Under the pieces are notes generated by a model that was not told the DNA's origin, did no database searches, and was given only the letters and a program-made list of their open reading frames with translations. DNA of 64,000 nucleotides, taken from VRUE01 sp963807425 (GTDB lineage: Bacteria > Actinomycetota > Thermoleophilia > Solirubrobacterales > 70-9). Numbering within the stretch: position 1 is the stretch's first letter; the number at the start of each line of letters is the position of its first letter. This document shows positions 17,979 to 26,927 of this stretch, piece by piece. A program made the translations under genes and the position numbers. The DNA lies in the NCBI GenBank assembly GCA_963807425.1, contig CAWEBZ010000010.1, positions 124,001 to 188,000 of the forward strand. Direction: 5' to 3'.

Positions 17979-19341
17979 GCTCAACCGCGCGGGTCGCGCG
18001 GGCGCCGGGGATTGCGACCAGCAGCTGGGTCTTCAGCGAGCCGCGCTGGTAGAGCAGCGGACGGCCGCGGGTGTTGAGCGCGATCGTGAAGGTGTGCGAC
18101 CTGCCGCCCGCGAGCCTGAAGGTGCGGTTGCCGACCCCCACGCGCACGACCCTGGTCGGAACCCCCCGCCGGGCGCGGAACGGCAGCCTGGCGTGGGTGC
18201 GGAGGATGATCCGCCCCGGGCAGGTTTCGCCTTCCGCCCAGCCGCAACGGACCCAGGCCCGCACGGTCCCGCCAACGGTCCTGACGTTCTTGATGGTCAA
18301 CGGCGGCAGCACCGGCGCCACCGGCGGCCCGCCGACCGTCGTCCCTTCGGCGAAGTTGTTGTCGATGTTGATCGTGACGCCGCCCCAGGTCTCGTCATGG
18401 CCACCGCGGTACTGGTGGATGCGCTGATGGACAGCCCAGGCAGTGGCGGGGATGTATGGGTCGAGCGCGTTTTTGGCGCCGTTCCAGTTCGCGTGCCAGA
18501 GATCGTCGGGCAGCGGATAGTCCTCGCCGATCTGGTCGACGAGGTCGGCGATCCCCGAGGCGCTCGAGCTATAGACACCTGAGCTGTAGCCGAGCTCGTG
18601 GACCCCTTCGGTCCAGGCGGCGAGGAAGGTCAGCGTCGCCCTGGTGGCGCTCGAGGTCCGCGTGTAGGCCTCCATGTCGTAGTAGATCGGGCTGCCGGGG
18701 CCCATGCCGATGCTCTGCGCGTCGGCGACCGCGTCGCGGGCGGCCGCGAGGCCCTGGATCGAGGCGAGCCCGCTGCTCAGCATGGCGCAGCTGGTGCAAG
18801 CGCTGTTCGGCGCCTGCAGGCCGACGTAGGTGGGGATCAGGTGCCAGCCGTTGGCGACCTGTTCGCTGACCCAGGCCGAGGTCAGGTTCGGCTGCGAACA
18901 GGCGCGGTTGAGGCCGCCGATGTAGACGCCGATCGCCCTGTAGGGCGAGTCCTCCCAGGCTGCCATCGTCCGCGCCGAGGGCGCCTGGCAGGCGTCGAAG
19001 CCGAGGCCGGTGTACGCGTCGCTGCCGGTCACCGCGGTGGCAGCGGCGCTCGCCCGTGCGCCGGGGCGGGCGCGGGTGGCGGGATCGACCAGGATCGCCC
19101 GTTCGCGGCCGAGCGCGGTCGCCGGGCAGCGCTGGTTCGGGCCCGGGGTTCCCAGGTAGACCGCGCGGCGGTCGAGCCGCACGCACATCCGCGGGTCGTC
19201 GGCCAGCCTGTAGACAGGCCAGCCCGCTGGAACAGCGACCTTCTGGCCCTGGAAATGGATCGTGCGGGCGTCGCTCTGCGCCCCAGCGGAGGCGACGATC
19301 GCGAGCGAGAGGAGTACTGCAAGGGCAAAGGTGCGGCGCAT
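17968..19341 (-). CDS. Secreted DUF1906 (glycoside-hydrolase-like) protein
   Basis: The 457-residue protein starts with a signal peptide (MRRTFALAVLLSLAIVASAGAQ). Residues about 110-330 form a DUF1906/Rv2525c-like TIM barrel: YTGLGFDACQAPSARTM, AIGVYIGGLN, IYYDMEAYT with the putative catalytic acids, and HQYRGGHDETWGGVTIN. Members resemble wall lysozymes. A beta-rich, Arg-rich tail of about 110 residues follows. An ATG three codons upstream (19350) is also possible. Export and wall association are inferred. Confidence 0.83.
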   Translation of the reverse strand: MRRTFALAVLLSLAIVASAGAQSDARTIHFQGQKVAVPAGWPVYRLADDPRMCVRLDRRAVYLGTPGPNQRCPATALGRERAILVDPATRARPGARASAAATAVTGSDAYTGLGFDACQAPSARTMAAWEDSPYRAIGVYIGGLNRACSQPNLTSAWVSEQVANGWHLIPTYVGLQAPNSACTSCAMLSSGLASIQGLAAARDAVADAQSIGMGPGSPIYYDMEAYTRTSSATRATLTFLAAWTEGVHELGYSSGVYSSSASGIADLVDQIGEDYPLPDDLWHANWNGAKNALDPYIPATAWAVHQRIHQYRGGHDETWGGVTINIDNNFAEGTTVGGPPVAPVLPPLTIKNVRTVGGTVRAWVRCGWAEGETCPGRIILRTHARLPFRARRGVPTRVVRVGVGNRTFRLAGGRSHTFTIALNTRGRPLLYQRGSLKTQLLVAIPGARATRAVELSR

Positions 19342-19400
19342 ATCCCCCACTAACCGTTGCAGCTAGAAGTCGATTCGGCCTTCTCCCAAGACGTCTTGAA

Positions 19401-21794
19401 TCAACTTTTCCAGCTGGGCGTCAGCTCCAGCTCCTGCCAGGGCCCCTCACCAGCCATCGGCTGGGTGCGGCCCTCGAGCCAGTCGGGCTGGAGGTCGTCG
19501 TAGTGGGGACTGGCGGGATGACCGGACTGGCCGGTGAACATCTGCCAGCGCGAGCGCTCGGGCGCGGTTGGGTCGGCGACCATCCGCCAGCTCGGCGCCC
19601 AGACGGCTTTGTAGGGGTTGTTCGGGTCGTAGGCGATCTGGCTCACCGTCTCCTGGGCACCGCCCGCCTTCACCTTGCGGTTCAGCAGCCGCCGCAGCAG
19701 CGGGTTCGCTTCGCCCAGCGGGTGGGGAAACTCCATCTCGTGGACGTGGCCCCAGCGCCAGCCCTCGGGGTCGCTGCCGAAGCGCTCGCCGAGGTCGTCG
19801 AGGGCGCCGCTGAGGGATTCGAGGACGAGGCCGTCCCAGGAGCGGCCGATCAGCTCATCGTCGCCTTCCTCCCAAAGGTCCATCAGGTGCGAGTGCCAGC
19901 GCCATGGCGAGGTGACGTGCGGGGTGAAGCCGTTGTCGGCGCGATCGAGCCAGCGCTCGGCGAGGTCGCGGTCGCCGATCACGGCCCGGGCCGTCTCGCG
20001 CGCCAACCGCAGCAGGAAGGCCTGGTAGATCGTGCCGGCGATCGTGCCGGGGTCGAGGCGCCCGTCCCAGCTGCGCAGCCGCTCGATCGCGCTGCGCTCG
20101 CGCTGTCCCTGGGGCGAGAGCCGCCCCAGCCGCTGCGCCGCCTCGAGACCAGGGAGCGAGAGGTTGTCGGACTGCATCGCCTCGAAGTCGTCGAGGTCGT
20201 GCTCGTCGCTCTCCCGCAGCAGCTGCTCGATCCGCTTCGCGCGGAAGCCGTCGAGCCACTCGCTGGTGATGTGGTGCGGGTACTCGTCACCGACGATGCG
20301 GTTGTTGGCGGTGATCAGGAAGCCGCTCTCGGGATCGATCGTCTCTGGCATCTCCTCGTAGGGGATCGGCCCCTCCCACTCGAACTCGCCCGTCCAGCCC
20401 GGCTTGGGCAGGTCGGGGCAGCCGCCCTTGCGCAGGGGAAGGCCGCCGATCAGCTTGTAGCCGATCGAGCCATGACGGTCGGCCCAGACCAGGTTCGAGG
20501 CGGGCGAGGTGTGGCCCTCGAGCTTGGCGACCAGCTCCGGTCCGGAGGTGATCTCGTGCAGCTCGAACATCCCGGTGAAGGCGGTGGGCTGGTCGAGGGC
20601 CAGCCAGCGCAGGGCCAGCGGCTCGGCCGCGTCGGCTCCCAGCGCCTCGTTGACGATCGGCCCGTGGTGGGTCACCCGCACATCGAGGACCTCGGGCGCG
20701 TCGCGACCCTTCACCGGGATCTCCTCGCGCACGACCTCCAGCGGCAGCCACTCGTCTTCGAAGAGGTAGCGGTCGCCGTCGAGCCGCTCGATGAAGAGAT
20801 CCTCGACATCGGCCATCACGTTTGTGAAGGTCCAGCAGACGTCGTTGTTCTGCCCCATGTAGACGCCGGGCATTCCCGGCAGCGAAGCGCCGCGGACGAA
20901 GCGATCGCCGAGCGTGAGGCCCACCTGGTACCAGATGCCCGGCATACTCGGCGGCAGGTGGGGGTCGCCGGCGATCAGCGGCGAGCCGGTCGCGCTCAGC
21001 TCGCCCGAGATCGCCCAGTTGTTGGAGCCGCTCGCCTCCGCCGCGAGGCCGATCGAGCGGCGCACCGCGTCGATCTGCTCGACGATCGCGAGGCCGTCGC
21101 CCGACCAGGGTTCATGGTTGACGACGGGGTTGTCGGCCGGGTAGCCGGCGTCGAGGCGGGCGGTCAGCTCGGGACCGAGCGCCCGCACCATGTCGGCGCG
21201 CAGCAGCTCGCGCTCCCAGTTGGTCGAGAGGCCGAAAGCGAGCAGCTTGCCGAGGCTGAGGATGTCGACCGGGCGCCAGGGCTGCCAGTCCAGGCGCAGC
21301 AGCTGCATCTCGAACGGCAGGGCCTTGGCGCCAGCCGCCGCCGCGTTGACGCCCTCGCAGAAGCGCTCCAGCAGTGCCCGCAGCTCGGGCTCGAGCATCG
21401 CCGCCTCGCGCTCGGCCGTGCGGCGAATCCCCAGCGTCCGCATCAGACGGTCGATCGGCAGCGCCTCCGGGCCGGCCATCTCCGAAACCAAGCCGGAGAC
21501 GACGCGGCGGTAGAAGTCGAGCTGCCAGAGCCGGTCCTGTCCGTGGCAGAAGCCCTCGGCAAACCAGACGTCGGCGGGGCTGTCGGCCTCGACGTGGGGC
21601 ACGCCCCAGCGGTCGCGGCGAATCCGCACCGGCCCCTCGATCCCGTCGACCGCAATCGAGCCCTCCTGCTGGGGCAGTGGACGGCGTGCCAGCCAGTGCC
21701 AGGCGGCTGCCGTCGCGGCGGCGGCTATGCCGGTGCCGGCGACTCCAACGACCAGTCCCGCGCGCACCGCACCCCTGCCGCTAGTCGAACTCAT
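19401..21794 (-). CDS. Penicillin acylase family (Ntn) amidohydrolase
   Basis: The 797-residue precursor has an N-terminal membrane or signal helix (about 11-34) and the penicillin amidase layout: an alpha-chain-like domain with FAEGFCHGQDRLWQLDFYRR, then the autoprocessing site ASGSNNWAISG, where cleavage before Ser257 frees the catalytic serine of the beta chain. NNDVCWTFTNV and HYDDLQPDWLEG near the end are also family-like. It hydrolyses amide bonds, possibly acyl-homoserine lactones, beta-lactams or related amides; the substrate is not readable. It follows the MBL-fold gene on the same strand by 12 bases. Confidence 0.92.
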   Translation of the reverse strand: MSSTSGRGAVRAGLVVGVAGTGIAAAATAAAWHWLARRPLPQQEGSIAVDGIEGPVRIRRDRWGVPHVEADSPADVWFAEGFCHGQDRLWQLDFYRRVVSGLVSEMAGPEALPIDRLMRTLGIRRTAEREAAMLEPELRALLERFCEGVNAAAAGAKALPFEMQLLRLDWQPWRPVDILSLGKLLAFGLSTNWERELLRADMVRALGPELTARLDAGYPADNPVVNHEPWSGDGLAIVEQIDAVRRSIGLAAEASGSNNWAISGELSATGSPLIAGDPHLPPSMPGIWYQVGLTLGDRFVRGASLPGMPGVYMGQNNDVCWTFTNVMADVEDLFIERLDGDRYLFEDEWLPLEVVREEIPVKGRDAPEVLDVRVTHHGPIVNEALGADAAEPLALRWLALDQPTAFTGMFELHEITSGPELVAKLEGHTSPASNLVWADRHGSIGYKLIGGLPLRKGGCPDLPKPGWTGEFEWEGPIPYEEMPETIDPESGFLITANNRIVGDEYPHHITSEWLDGFRAKRIEQLLRESDEHDLDDFEAMQSDNLSLPGLEAAQRLGRLSPQGQRERSAIERLRSWDGRLDPGTIAGTIYQAFLLRLARETARAVIGDRDLAERWLDRADNGFTPHVTSPWRWHSHLMDLWEEGDDELIGRSWDGLVLESLSGALDDLGERFGSDPEGWRWGHVHEMEFPHPLGEANPLLRRLLNRKVKAGGAQETVSQIAYDPNNPYKAVWAPSWRMVADPTAPERSRWQMFTGQSGHPASPHYDDLQPDWLEGRTQPMAGEGPWQELELTPSWKS

Positions 21795-21806
21795 TACATG
21801 TATTTA

Positions 21807-22544
21807 TCAGTTGGCCAGCCGGCCAGGAAGCTTCCCTTCCGCCTCGAGCTTCTCCAGATGGGCCTGCATCACCATCGCCGCAGCCGGCCGCAGCGCAGCG
21901 GGAACGTCGCTCCAGGCCTCGGCGAGCAGCGCTTGCTTGGAGCGCTCGCCGCGATCGAGGGCGGCAAGGAGGCGGCGCTCGCGCATCTCTCGGTGCTCGA
22001 CGTACTCGGCCAGCTTCGCCGCCGGGTCCTCGACCCAAGGACCGTGGCCGGGGCAGATCAGCTCGATCGGCTCGGCCTGCATGCGGTGCAGCGAGTCCAT
22101 GTAGGCGGTGAGGGAACCGCCGTCGGGCGGGACGAAGGTAGAGCCTTCACCGAGGACGAGGTCGCCGCTGAAGCAGACCCGGTCGGCGGTCATCAGGCAA
22201 ACGTGGTCGCTGGCATGGCCCGGGGTGGCGACCGCCCGCAACCCCCCGTGCTCTTCGCCGTCGATCGGCAGGACGACGTCAGCCCCAACAGCATCGGCCC
22301 CGTCGGCGTGATCGCCATGACCATGGGTGAGCAGGACGACGCCGATCCCGCCCCGCTCCCCGCCGGCCGAGCGGATCGCCTCCAGGTGGCTCGCGTCGTC
22401 AGGCCCCGGATCGATCACGACGCACGGATCGGAGCCGTAGAGGTAGGTGTTCGTCCCCGCCAGAGTCATCGGCCCCGGATTGGGAGCGACGATCCGCAGG
22501 ATCTCCGGATGCCCCGGGGCCGCCTCTTCCATCTCACTCTCCAC
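21807..22544 (-). CDS. MBL-fold metallohydrolase (LACTB2-like)
   Basis: The 245-residue protein has the metal-binding HGHGDH motif at 74-79, a later GHASDHV His, FSGD, and CPGHGPWV near the C-terminus, in the order of LACTB2/glyoxalase-II-like beta-lactamase-fold enzymes. The start NPGPMTLAGTNTYLYG is typical of LACTB2-like hydrolases, which cleave RNA or thioesters. It is tightly linked to the penicillin acylase gene downstream. Substrate unknown. Confidence 0.88.
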   Translation of the reverse strand: MESEMEEAAPGHPEILRIVAPNPGPMTLAGTNTYLYGSDPCVVIDPGPDDASHLEAIRSAGGERGGIGVVLLTHGHGDHADGADAVGADVVLPIDGEEHGGLRAVATPGHASDHVCLMTADRVCFSGDLVLGEGSTFVPPDGGSLTAYMDSLHRMQAEPIELICPGHGPWVEDPAAKLAEYVEHREMRERRLLAALDRGERSKQALLAEAWSDVPAALRPAAAMVMQAHLEKLEAEGKLPGRLAN

Positions 22545-22588
22545 GAAGCCGCAATTACCCGTCTATATGACGGGAAACCGCGGCTTCG

Positions 22589-24640
22589 TCAGCCCGCGAC
22601 CTCTTTGGCGATCGCCTCGCGGGCGTCGTCGGGCTCGAGCACGACCAGGTCGCCGGCGCCGCGGAGGATCTCCCGCACCAGCCAGGAAGTGCCGGCGTAG
22701 GGAAGCTCGACGACGACGGCGCCGTCGGCCAGCTCCTCGACCACGGTCCGCTCCTCGCGCAGCCAGCGCGCCCGCTCCGGCGAGACCCAGACCCGGGCGA
22801 CGTGGGCGGTCGGCACCTCGCCGTGCGTCATCCAGCCCTCGACCCCGGCGAATTCCTCGACTTCGGGACGCGGCTCGAAGGTCTGCTCGGCCAGCGTCGC
22901 CTCCTTGACCCGGTCGAGCTTGAAGTGGCGGACCCCCTCTTTGGTCAGGTCGTAGCACTCGACGTACCAGCCCTCGCGCCCGTTCTCGAGCCGGTAGGGC
23001 TCGACCGCGCGTTTGGTGAACTGGTCCTCGTTCTCCTTGTAGTACTGGAGCTCGAGGATGCGGCTGGAGGCGATCGCCTCGTTGACGACCCGCGCCACCT
23101 CGGCGTCGCCGCCGCTTCCGGAGGCGATCTCCAATCCCTCCTCGGAGGGGTCGTGACCGAGCGCGGTGACGATCTTGCCGCGGGCGCTCTGCAGCCCGCC
23201 CTGCGGCAGGTGGTCGCCGAAGAGGTCGATCGCGGCGACCAGGGCCTTTGCCTCGAGCGGCAGCAGGCGTGCCGGGCGGGCGAAGTTGTCGCCGTAGGGC
23301 TCCGAGTCGACCTCGATCTCATCGCCGATGATTTCCGCGTAGAGGACGTAGGTGCCACCGCCGAAGTTGACGACGTTGAGCAGCTCGATGTCCTCCTGCA
23401 GCTCCTCGTCGGTGAGTTCGAGCCGCTGGCGCAGGTCGGCGACGCCGAGCCGCTCGCTGCGCTTGGCGGAGTCGATCAGGAGCCCGGCGAGGGTGACCAG
23501 GCGGGCGAAGCGCTCGGGGCGGATCGCCGCCTCGGCGCGGCCGTTGGAGCGCGCCCGTTTGGGCGCCTCGCGCAGGGGCCGGTCGACGGTCTTGGCCGGC
23601 TCGAAGCCGTTGTGATGGCGGTCGTGGAGCAGCCCGAGGCGGCTCTCCGCCTCCTCGCGCAGCTCCTCGGGGGCGAGCACCTGCGCGTTCTGGCGCCAGC
23701 GCAGGACCCAGGCGATCAGCTCCCGCGGCGAGGCGTAGTCGGTCTCGAAGACCGAGCCCTTGCCCGGCGCCCCGTCCGACTTCTTCGCCGGGCGCAGCGT
23801 CCCGAAGGCACCGAAGTCCCGCTCAATCAGCCAGGAGATGCGGTCGCGGATGAAGATCTTCGCCGTGCCGCGGATCTCGCCCAGCTGCCAGTCGGCGCGC
23901 TGGCCGTAGTCGCGGCGATCGAAGTCCTCGGGCGGTGAGAAGTCGTGCTCTGCCTTGGAGGCGTAGCCGACCTTGCCCTGGATTCGCGAGAGGCGGAAGA
24001 CGCGAACCGCCTCACGCTCGTGGGCGTAGCCGATCAAGTAGAACTGGCCGCCGCGGAAGACCAGGTGGAAGGGATCGACCTTGCGCTTCTCGGTCTCGTC
24101 GCGCTCCATCGTGTAGTAGGTGAACTCGATCGTCTTCCGGCGCGAGATCGCGGTCTCGATCTTGGAGAGCCGCTGCGAGAGTTCGCGACCGCCGGCGGAA
24201 GCGGTCATCGCCATCTCGACCGGGGCCCGCTCGCCCTCCTTGAGCGGGTTCGGGTGCCCCCATGCGACCTGCTGCAGCGCCAGGCGCAGCGGCTCGGCAT
24301 AGGCGAAGCCGCCGTCGGTCAACAGTGAGAGCGCGGTGCTGAGCGCTGCCAGCTCGTCGTCGGAGAACTTGATCGGGTCGAGGTAGAAGTTCTCCGGCGG
24401 CAGCGAGTAGAGCTCGGCCTCGAAGAACCCCTCACCGGGCTTCTCCACCCCGAGCTGGATGCCGAGGCTCTCCAGCTCAGCGCGATCGGCGTAGAAACGG
24501 CGCGCGAAGGCGTCGTCGTTCATGTCGCTGTAGCCCTCCACCTCGCGCTTGATCTCCAGGGCCGAGACGGGCCGGCCCTGGGCCATCAGGAACGAGATCA
24601 GAGAGAGCTGGCGGATCAGCTTCTCGGTGTCCTTCGCCAC
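22589..24640 (-). CDS. pafBC: Fused PafB-PafC WYL-domain transcription regulator
   Basis: At 683 residues this is two tandem wHTH-WYL proteins in one chain. The first unit runs 1-330 (LISFLMAQGRPVSALEIKRE, then WYL-like FRGGQFYLIGYAHEREAVRVFRLSRI). The second runs about 360-683 (RFARLVTLAGLLIDSAKRS, then NGREGWYVECYDLTKEGVRHFKLDRV). PafB and PafC are separate genes in mycobacteria and form the activator of the RecA-independent DNA damage response; a natural fusion is known in some actinobacteria. No proteasome genes lie in this window. It diverges from a small membrane protein gene. Confidence 0.88.
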   Translation of the reverse strand: MAKDTEKLIRQLSLISFLMAQGRPVSALEIKREVEGYSDMNDDAFARRFYADRAELESLGIQLGVEKPGEGFFEAELYSLPPENFYLDPIKFSDDELAALSTALSLLTDGGFAYAEPLRLALQQVAWGHPNPLKEGERAPVEMAMTASAGGRELSQRLSKIETAISRRKTIEFTYYTMERDETEKRKVDPFHLVFRGGQFYLIGYAHEREAVRVFRLSRIQGKVGYASKAEHDFSPPEDFDRRDYGQRADWQLGEIRGTAKIFIRDRISWLIERDFGAFGTLRPAKKSDGAPGKGSVFETDYASPRELIAWVLRWRQNAQVLAPEELREEAESRLGLLHDRHHNGFEPAKTVDRPLREAPKRARSNGRAEAAIRPERFARLVTLAGLLIDSAKRSERLGVADLRQRLELTDEELQEDIELLNVVNFGGGTYVLYAEIIGDEIEVDSEPYGDNFARPARLLPLEAKALVAAIDLFGDHLPQGGLQSARGKIVTALGHDPSEEGLEIASGSGGDAEVARVVNEAIASSRILELQYYKENEDQFTKRAVEPYRLENGREGWYVECYDLTKEGVRHFKLDRVKEATLAEQTFEPRPEVEEFAGVEGWMTHGEVPTAHVARVWVSPERARWLREERTVVEELADGAVVVELPYAGTSWLVREILRGAGDLVVLEPDDAREAIAKEVAG

Positions 24641-24669
24641 GGCTCGCAGGATAGTGTGCGGCCCGATTC

Positions 24670-24987
24670 ATGGACCTCCTGCGCAATCTCTTCGGCAACG
24701 TGACGTCGGGAATCATCCGGCTCGCGGTCACCGCGGGGGTGCTGTTCCTCTGTTACCTCTTCATCGTCAAGCCTGTTCTGAAGACGACCAACGAGGCGAT
24801 CAAATCGACCGGCCTCGACTCGATCGGCAAGTCGATCGAGGACTTCAACAAAGGCCTGCAGCGGGAGATCCGCCACTCCTTCAAGGTGACCAAGCAACGC
24901 GGCGCGAACCCGCAGAAGCTGATTCGCTGCATCAAGAGTGCGAACGGGGACGTGAAGCGGATCGAACGCTGCACGCGCCGGTTTTAG
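24670..24987 (+). CDS. Small single-pass membrane protein, unknown function
   Basis: The 105-residue protein has one strong membrane helix at about 13-37 (GIIRLAVTAGVLFLCYLFIVKP) and a basic cytosolic tail of about 65 residues with a Cys near position 92 and CTRRF at the end. An N-terminal MDLLRNLFGNV could be amphipathic. I recognise no family. It starts 30 bases from the divergent pafBC gene and may share its promoter region. The codon bias supports a real gene. Confidence 0.7.
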   Translation: MDLLRNLFGNVTSGIIRLAVTAGVLFLCYLFIVKPVLKTTNEAIKSTGLDSIGKSIEDFNKGLQREIRHSFKVTKQRGANPQKLIRCIKSANGDVKRIERCTRRF

Positions 24988-24992
24988 TCCGA

Positions 24993-25084
24993 CGCCGCCT
25001 GACGTTGCCAGGCAAGGACGCAGGGAGCGTGGCGTGCTCTGCACGCGAGCGACCGAGGACGCCGCATGGCGGCGTCAGGCGGCG
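24993..25084. repeat. 12-base inverted repeat spanning the 3' ends of convergent genes
   Basis: CGCCGCCTGACG (24993-25004) and CGTCAGGCGGCG (25073-25084) are exact reverse complements. Between them are smaller hairpins (TTGCC-A-GGCAA; GCGTGC-TCT-GCACGC). The second arm overlaps the stop of the YhaM-like gene. It could end transcription of both convergent genes. Confidence 0.55.
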
Positions 25085-26085
25085 GCGCGCTGACCGAAAA
25101 AGGCCGAGCCCGAGAGGGCTCGGTCAAACCCCGACCAGGACTCGCCGGCGGGTAGCTGGCGCTCGAGGCGGTCGAAGCTGCCGAGGCGGCCGCCGAGGTT
25201 GTCGATCATGTGGACGAGCACGGCCTCGCGGGTGGCGGGGACGACCGGCGAGCCGTGCTCGAGCGAGCCGTGGTGGGCAAGGATGATGTGCAGGACCGCC
25301 TGCGCCAGCGCCGGGTCGAAGCCTGGGATCTCCTCGATCTGGCGGCGCACCTTGTAATAGCCGAGCGGGATCTCGCCCTGGAGGCGGCCGGCGTCGGTGA
25401 GGTCGATCGCCAGCGGGTCGTCGTTGTAGGCCTCGGTCTTGCCGATGTCGTGCAGGAGCGCGCCGGTGACGGCAACGTCGCGATCGATCCCCGGGAAGAA
25501 GGCGGCGGCTGCGCTGACTGCCTGGGCGACGGAGACGGTGTGCTCGATCAGGCCGTGGCGATAGGCCTGGTGGTAGACCTTCGCCGCCGGCGCGTCGCGG
25601 AAGCGGGCCCAGATCTCCGAGCCCTCGCCGAAGAAGCGCTCGAGCAGCTGACCCAGCTGCGGGTCCTGGACCGTCGCCAGCAGCTCGCGCAGGTCGCTCT
25701 CCAGCCGCTCGAAGGAGACCTCCGACTCGACCGCGAGGTCGTCGGTCGCGTACTCGTCCGGGTTGGCCTCGCGCAGCTCGGCGATCTTGATCTTCTGGCC
25801 CCAGCGCTCGCTGACCTCGAAGAGGCCGGTGACGAAGACCGGCGTCCCCGGAGCGGCAAGCGCGTAGCGCGCCTCCGCCTCCTCCCAAGCAACGGCCTCA
25901 CAAGCGCCGCTCGAGTCGCCGAGGCTCAGCCGCAGCCAGGGCTCGCCGTTGCGCTTGCGCCGCAGCTCACGCTCGCGGACCGCGTAGACGCCGCCGACCC
26001 GCTGCCCGTCCTCCAGCTCGCGCAGCGGAACCCTCGTCACCACCAAGGCCTCTGTGAGAGCTTGCTGCTCCATCCTGGAATCCAA
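25075..26085 (-). CDS. YhaM-like 3'-5' exonuclease with OB-fold and HD domain
   Basis: The 336-residue protein has an N-terminal OB-fold nucleic-acid-binding domain (RVGGVYAVRERELRRKRNGEPWLRLSLGD) and a C-terminal HD domain (GLIEHTVSVAQAV, GALLHDIGKTEAY, HIILAHHGSLEHGSP). This is the YhaM/CvfB-type exoribonuclease layout. The HD metal ligands appear intact. The start may be the first ATG at 26085 or the one at 26073 (MEQQALTEAL). Its 3' end shares an inverted repeat with the convergent small membrane protein gene. Confidence 0.88.
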   Translation of the reverse strand: MDSRMEQQALTEALVVTRVPLRELEDGQRVGGVYAVRERELRRKRNGEPWLRLSLGDSSGACEAVAWEEAEARYALAAPGTPVFVTGLFEVSERWGQKIKIAELREANPDEYATDDLAVESEVSFERLESDLRELLATVQDPQLGQLLERFFGEGSEIWARFRDAPAAKVYHQAYRHGLIEHTVSVAQAVSAAAAFFPGIDRDVAVTGALLHDIGKTEAYNDDPLAIDLTDAGRLQGEIPLGYYKVRRQIEEIPGFDPALAQAVLHIILAHHGSLEHGSPVVPATREAVLVHMIDNLGGRLGSFDRLERQLPAGESWSGFDRALSGSAFFGQRAAA

Positions 26086-26152
26086 AGTAGAGGCAGGAGC
26101 GGACGGCTCGCCGAGCCTTACAACGGGTGCCTATAGCTGCTTCAGCCCCGGG

Positions 26153-26596
26153 TTAGCCCGCTTCGACGACTTCTACGGTGCCGCGCATGTCCGGGTGGAT
26201 CTCGCAGAAGTAGGGGTAGCTGCCCGCCTCCTTGAAGCTCTCGGACTTGAGCTTGCCCATCTCGAGGGTCCCGGTGTCGAAGGAGCCGTCGTCCGCCGTC
26301 GCCGTGTGCGGAGCGGCGTCGCGGTTGATCCAGGTGACCTTGCCGCCGGCCTCGATCGTGACTGGGTCGCGGTCGTAGGTGAATTCGACGATCTCGACTT
26401 TTTCGGCGCGTACAGCGTCGCCGCTTGGCGCGGACGCGTTGCCGCTCGGTTCGGGCGCGGTCGTGGTGGGAGCAGTGGTCGTTGCGCCGGTGTCCCCACC
26501 GTCCCCGTTGTCGTCGTCGCCACAGGCGGCAAGGGCCAGCGTCAGCGAAGCCAGGACAAGCACAAGCAGCGCTCTCGAGAGTCTCATGCGAACCAC
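26153..26596 (-). CDS. Cupredoxin (plastocyanin-like) lipoprotein
   Basis: The 147-residue protein has a lipoprotein signal with lipobox Cys25 (LALAACGDDD), a Thr/Pro-rich linker, and a cupredoxin domain. Copper ligands are visible: His of PHTATADDGSF and the Cys-His-Met cluster FCEIHPDM. It would carry electrons at the outer face of the membrane. A close paralogue lies at 38222-38590. No oxidase or nitrite reductase is adjacent, so the partner is unknown. An ATG three codons in (26587) is an alternative start. Confidence 0.87.
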   Translation of the reverse strand: MVRMRLSRALLVLVLASLTLALAACGDDDNGDGGDTGATTTAPTTTAPEPSGNASAPSGDAVRAEKVEIVEFTYDRDPVTIEAGGKVTWINRDAAPHTATADDGSFDTGTLEMGKLKSESFKEAGSYPYFCEIHPDMRGTVEVVEAG

Positions 26597-26639
26597 GTAC
26601 CCAGCCTCACTGCATTCGACACTCTAGGGTTCCCCTCCG

Positions 26640-26927
26640 GTGAAGCCCATGCGCTACATCGCCCTGGCCGAGGCAACGAGCTTTCTCGCCCTCCTGGTCG
26701 CGTCTTACATCAAGCGCACCGGAGGGAGCGAGCTCGGGGTGCAGATCCTCGGCCCGATCCACGGCGCGCTTTTCATCGTCTACGTGATCGTCGCCCTCAA
26801 CCTGCGCTCGCAGGCTGGTTGGTCCGCGCAGACCACCTTCTGGATCCTGGTCGGCGCCGTGGTCCCCTTCGGCGGCTACGTCGTCGACTGGTGGCTACAG
26901 CGGGAAGCGCGGCGCACGGCGACATGA
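26640..26927 (+). CDS. DUF3817 integral membrane protein
   Basis: The 95-residue protein has three membrane helices and the family pattern MRYIALAEATSFLALLVASYIKR...LGPIHGALFIVYVIVALNL...PFGGYVVDWWLQRE. Function is unknown. It starts at GTG 26640 or at the in-frame ATG 26649, which begins the conserved MRYIALAEA. Its TGA overlaps the ATG of the M15 peptidase gene, so the two are translationally coupled. Confidence 0.85.
   Translation: MKPMRYIALAEATSFLALLVASYIKRTGGSELGVQILGPIHGALFIVYVIVALNLRSQAGWSAQTTFWILVGAVVPFGGYVVDWWLQREARRTAT

Noticed and set aside
19056..22700. A 1214-codon open frame on the plus strand opposite the penicillin acylase and MBL genes
   Set aside because: It has no recognisable domain and unnatural composition; high GC suppresses stop codons in antisense frames. 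The minus-strand genes have full catalytic motifs.
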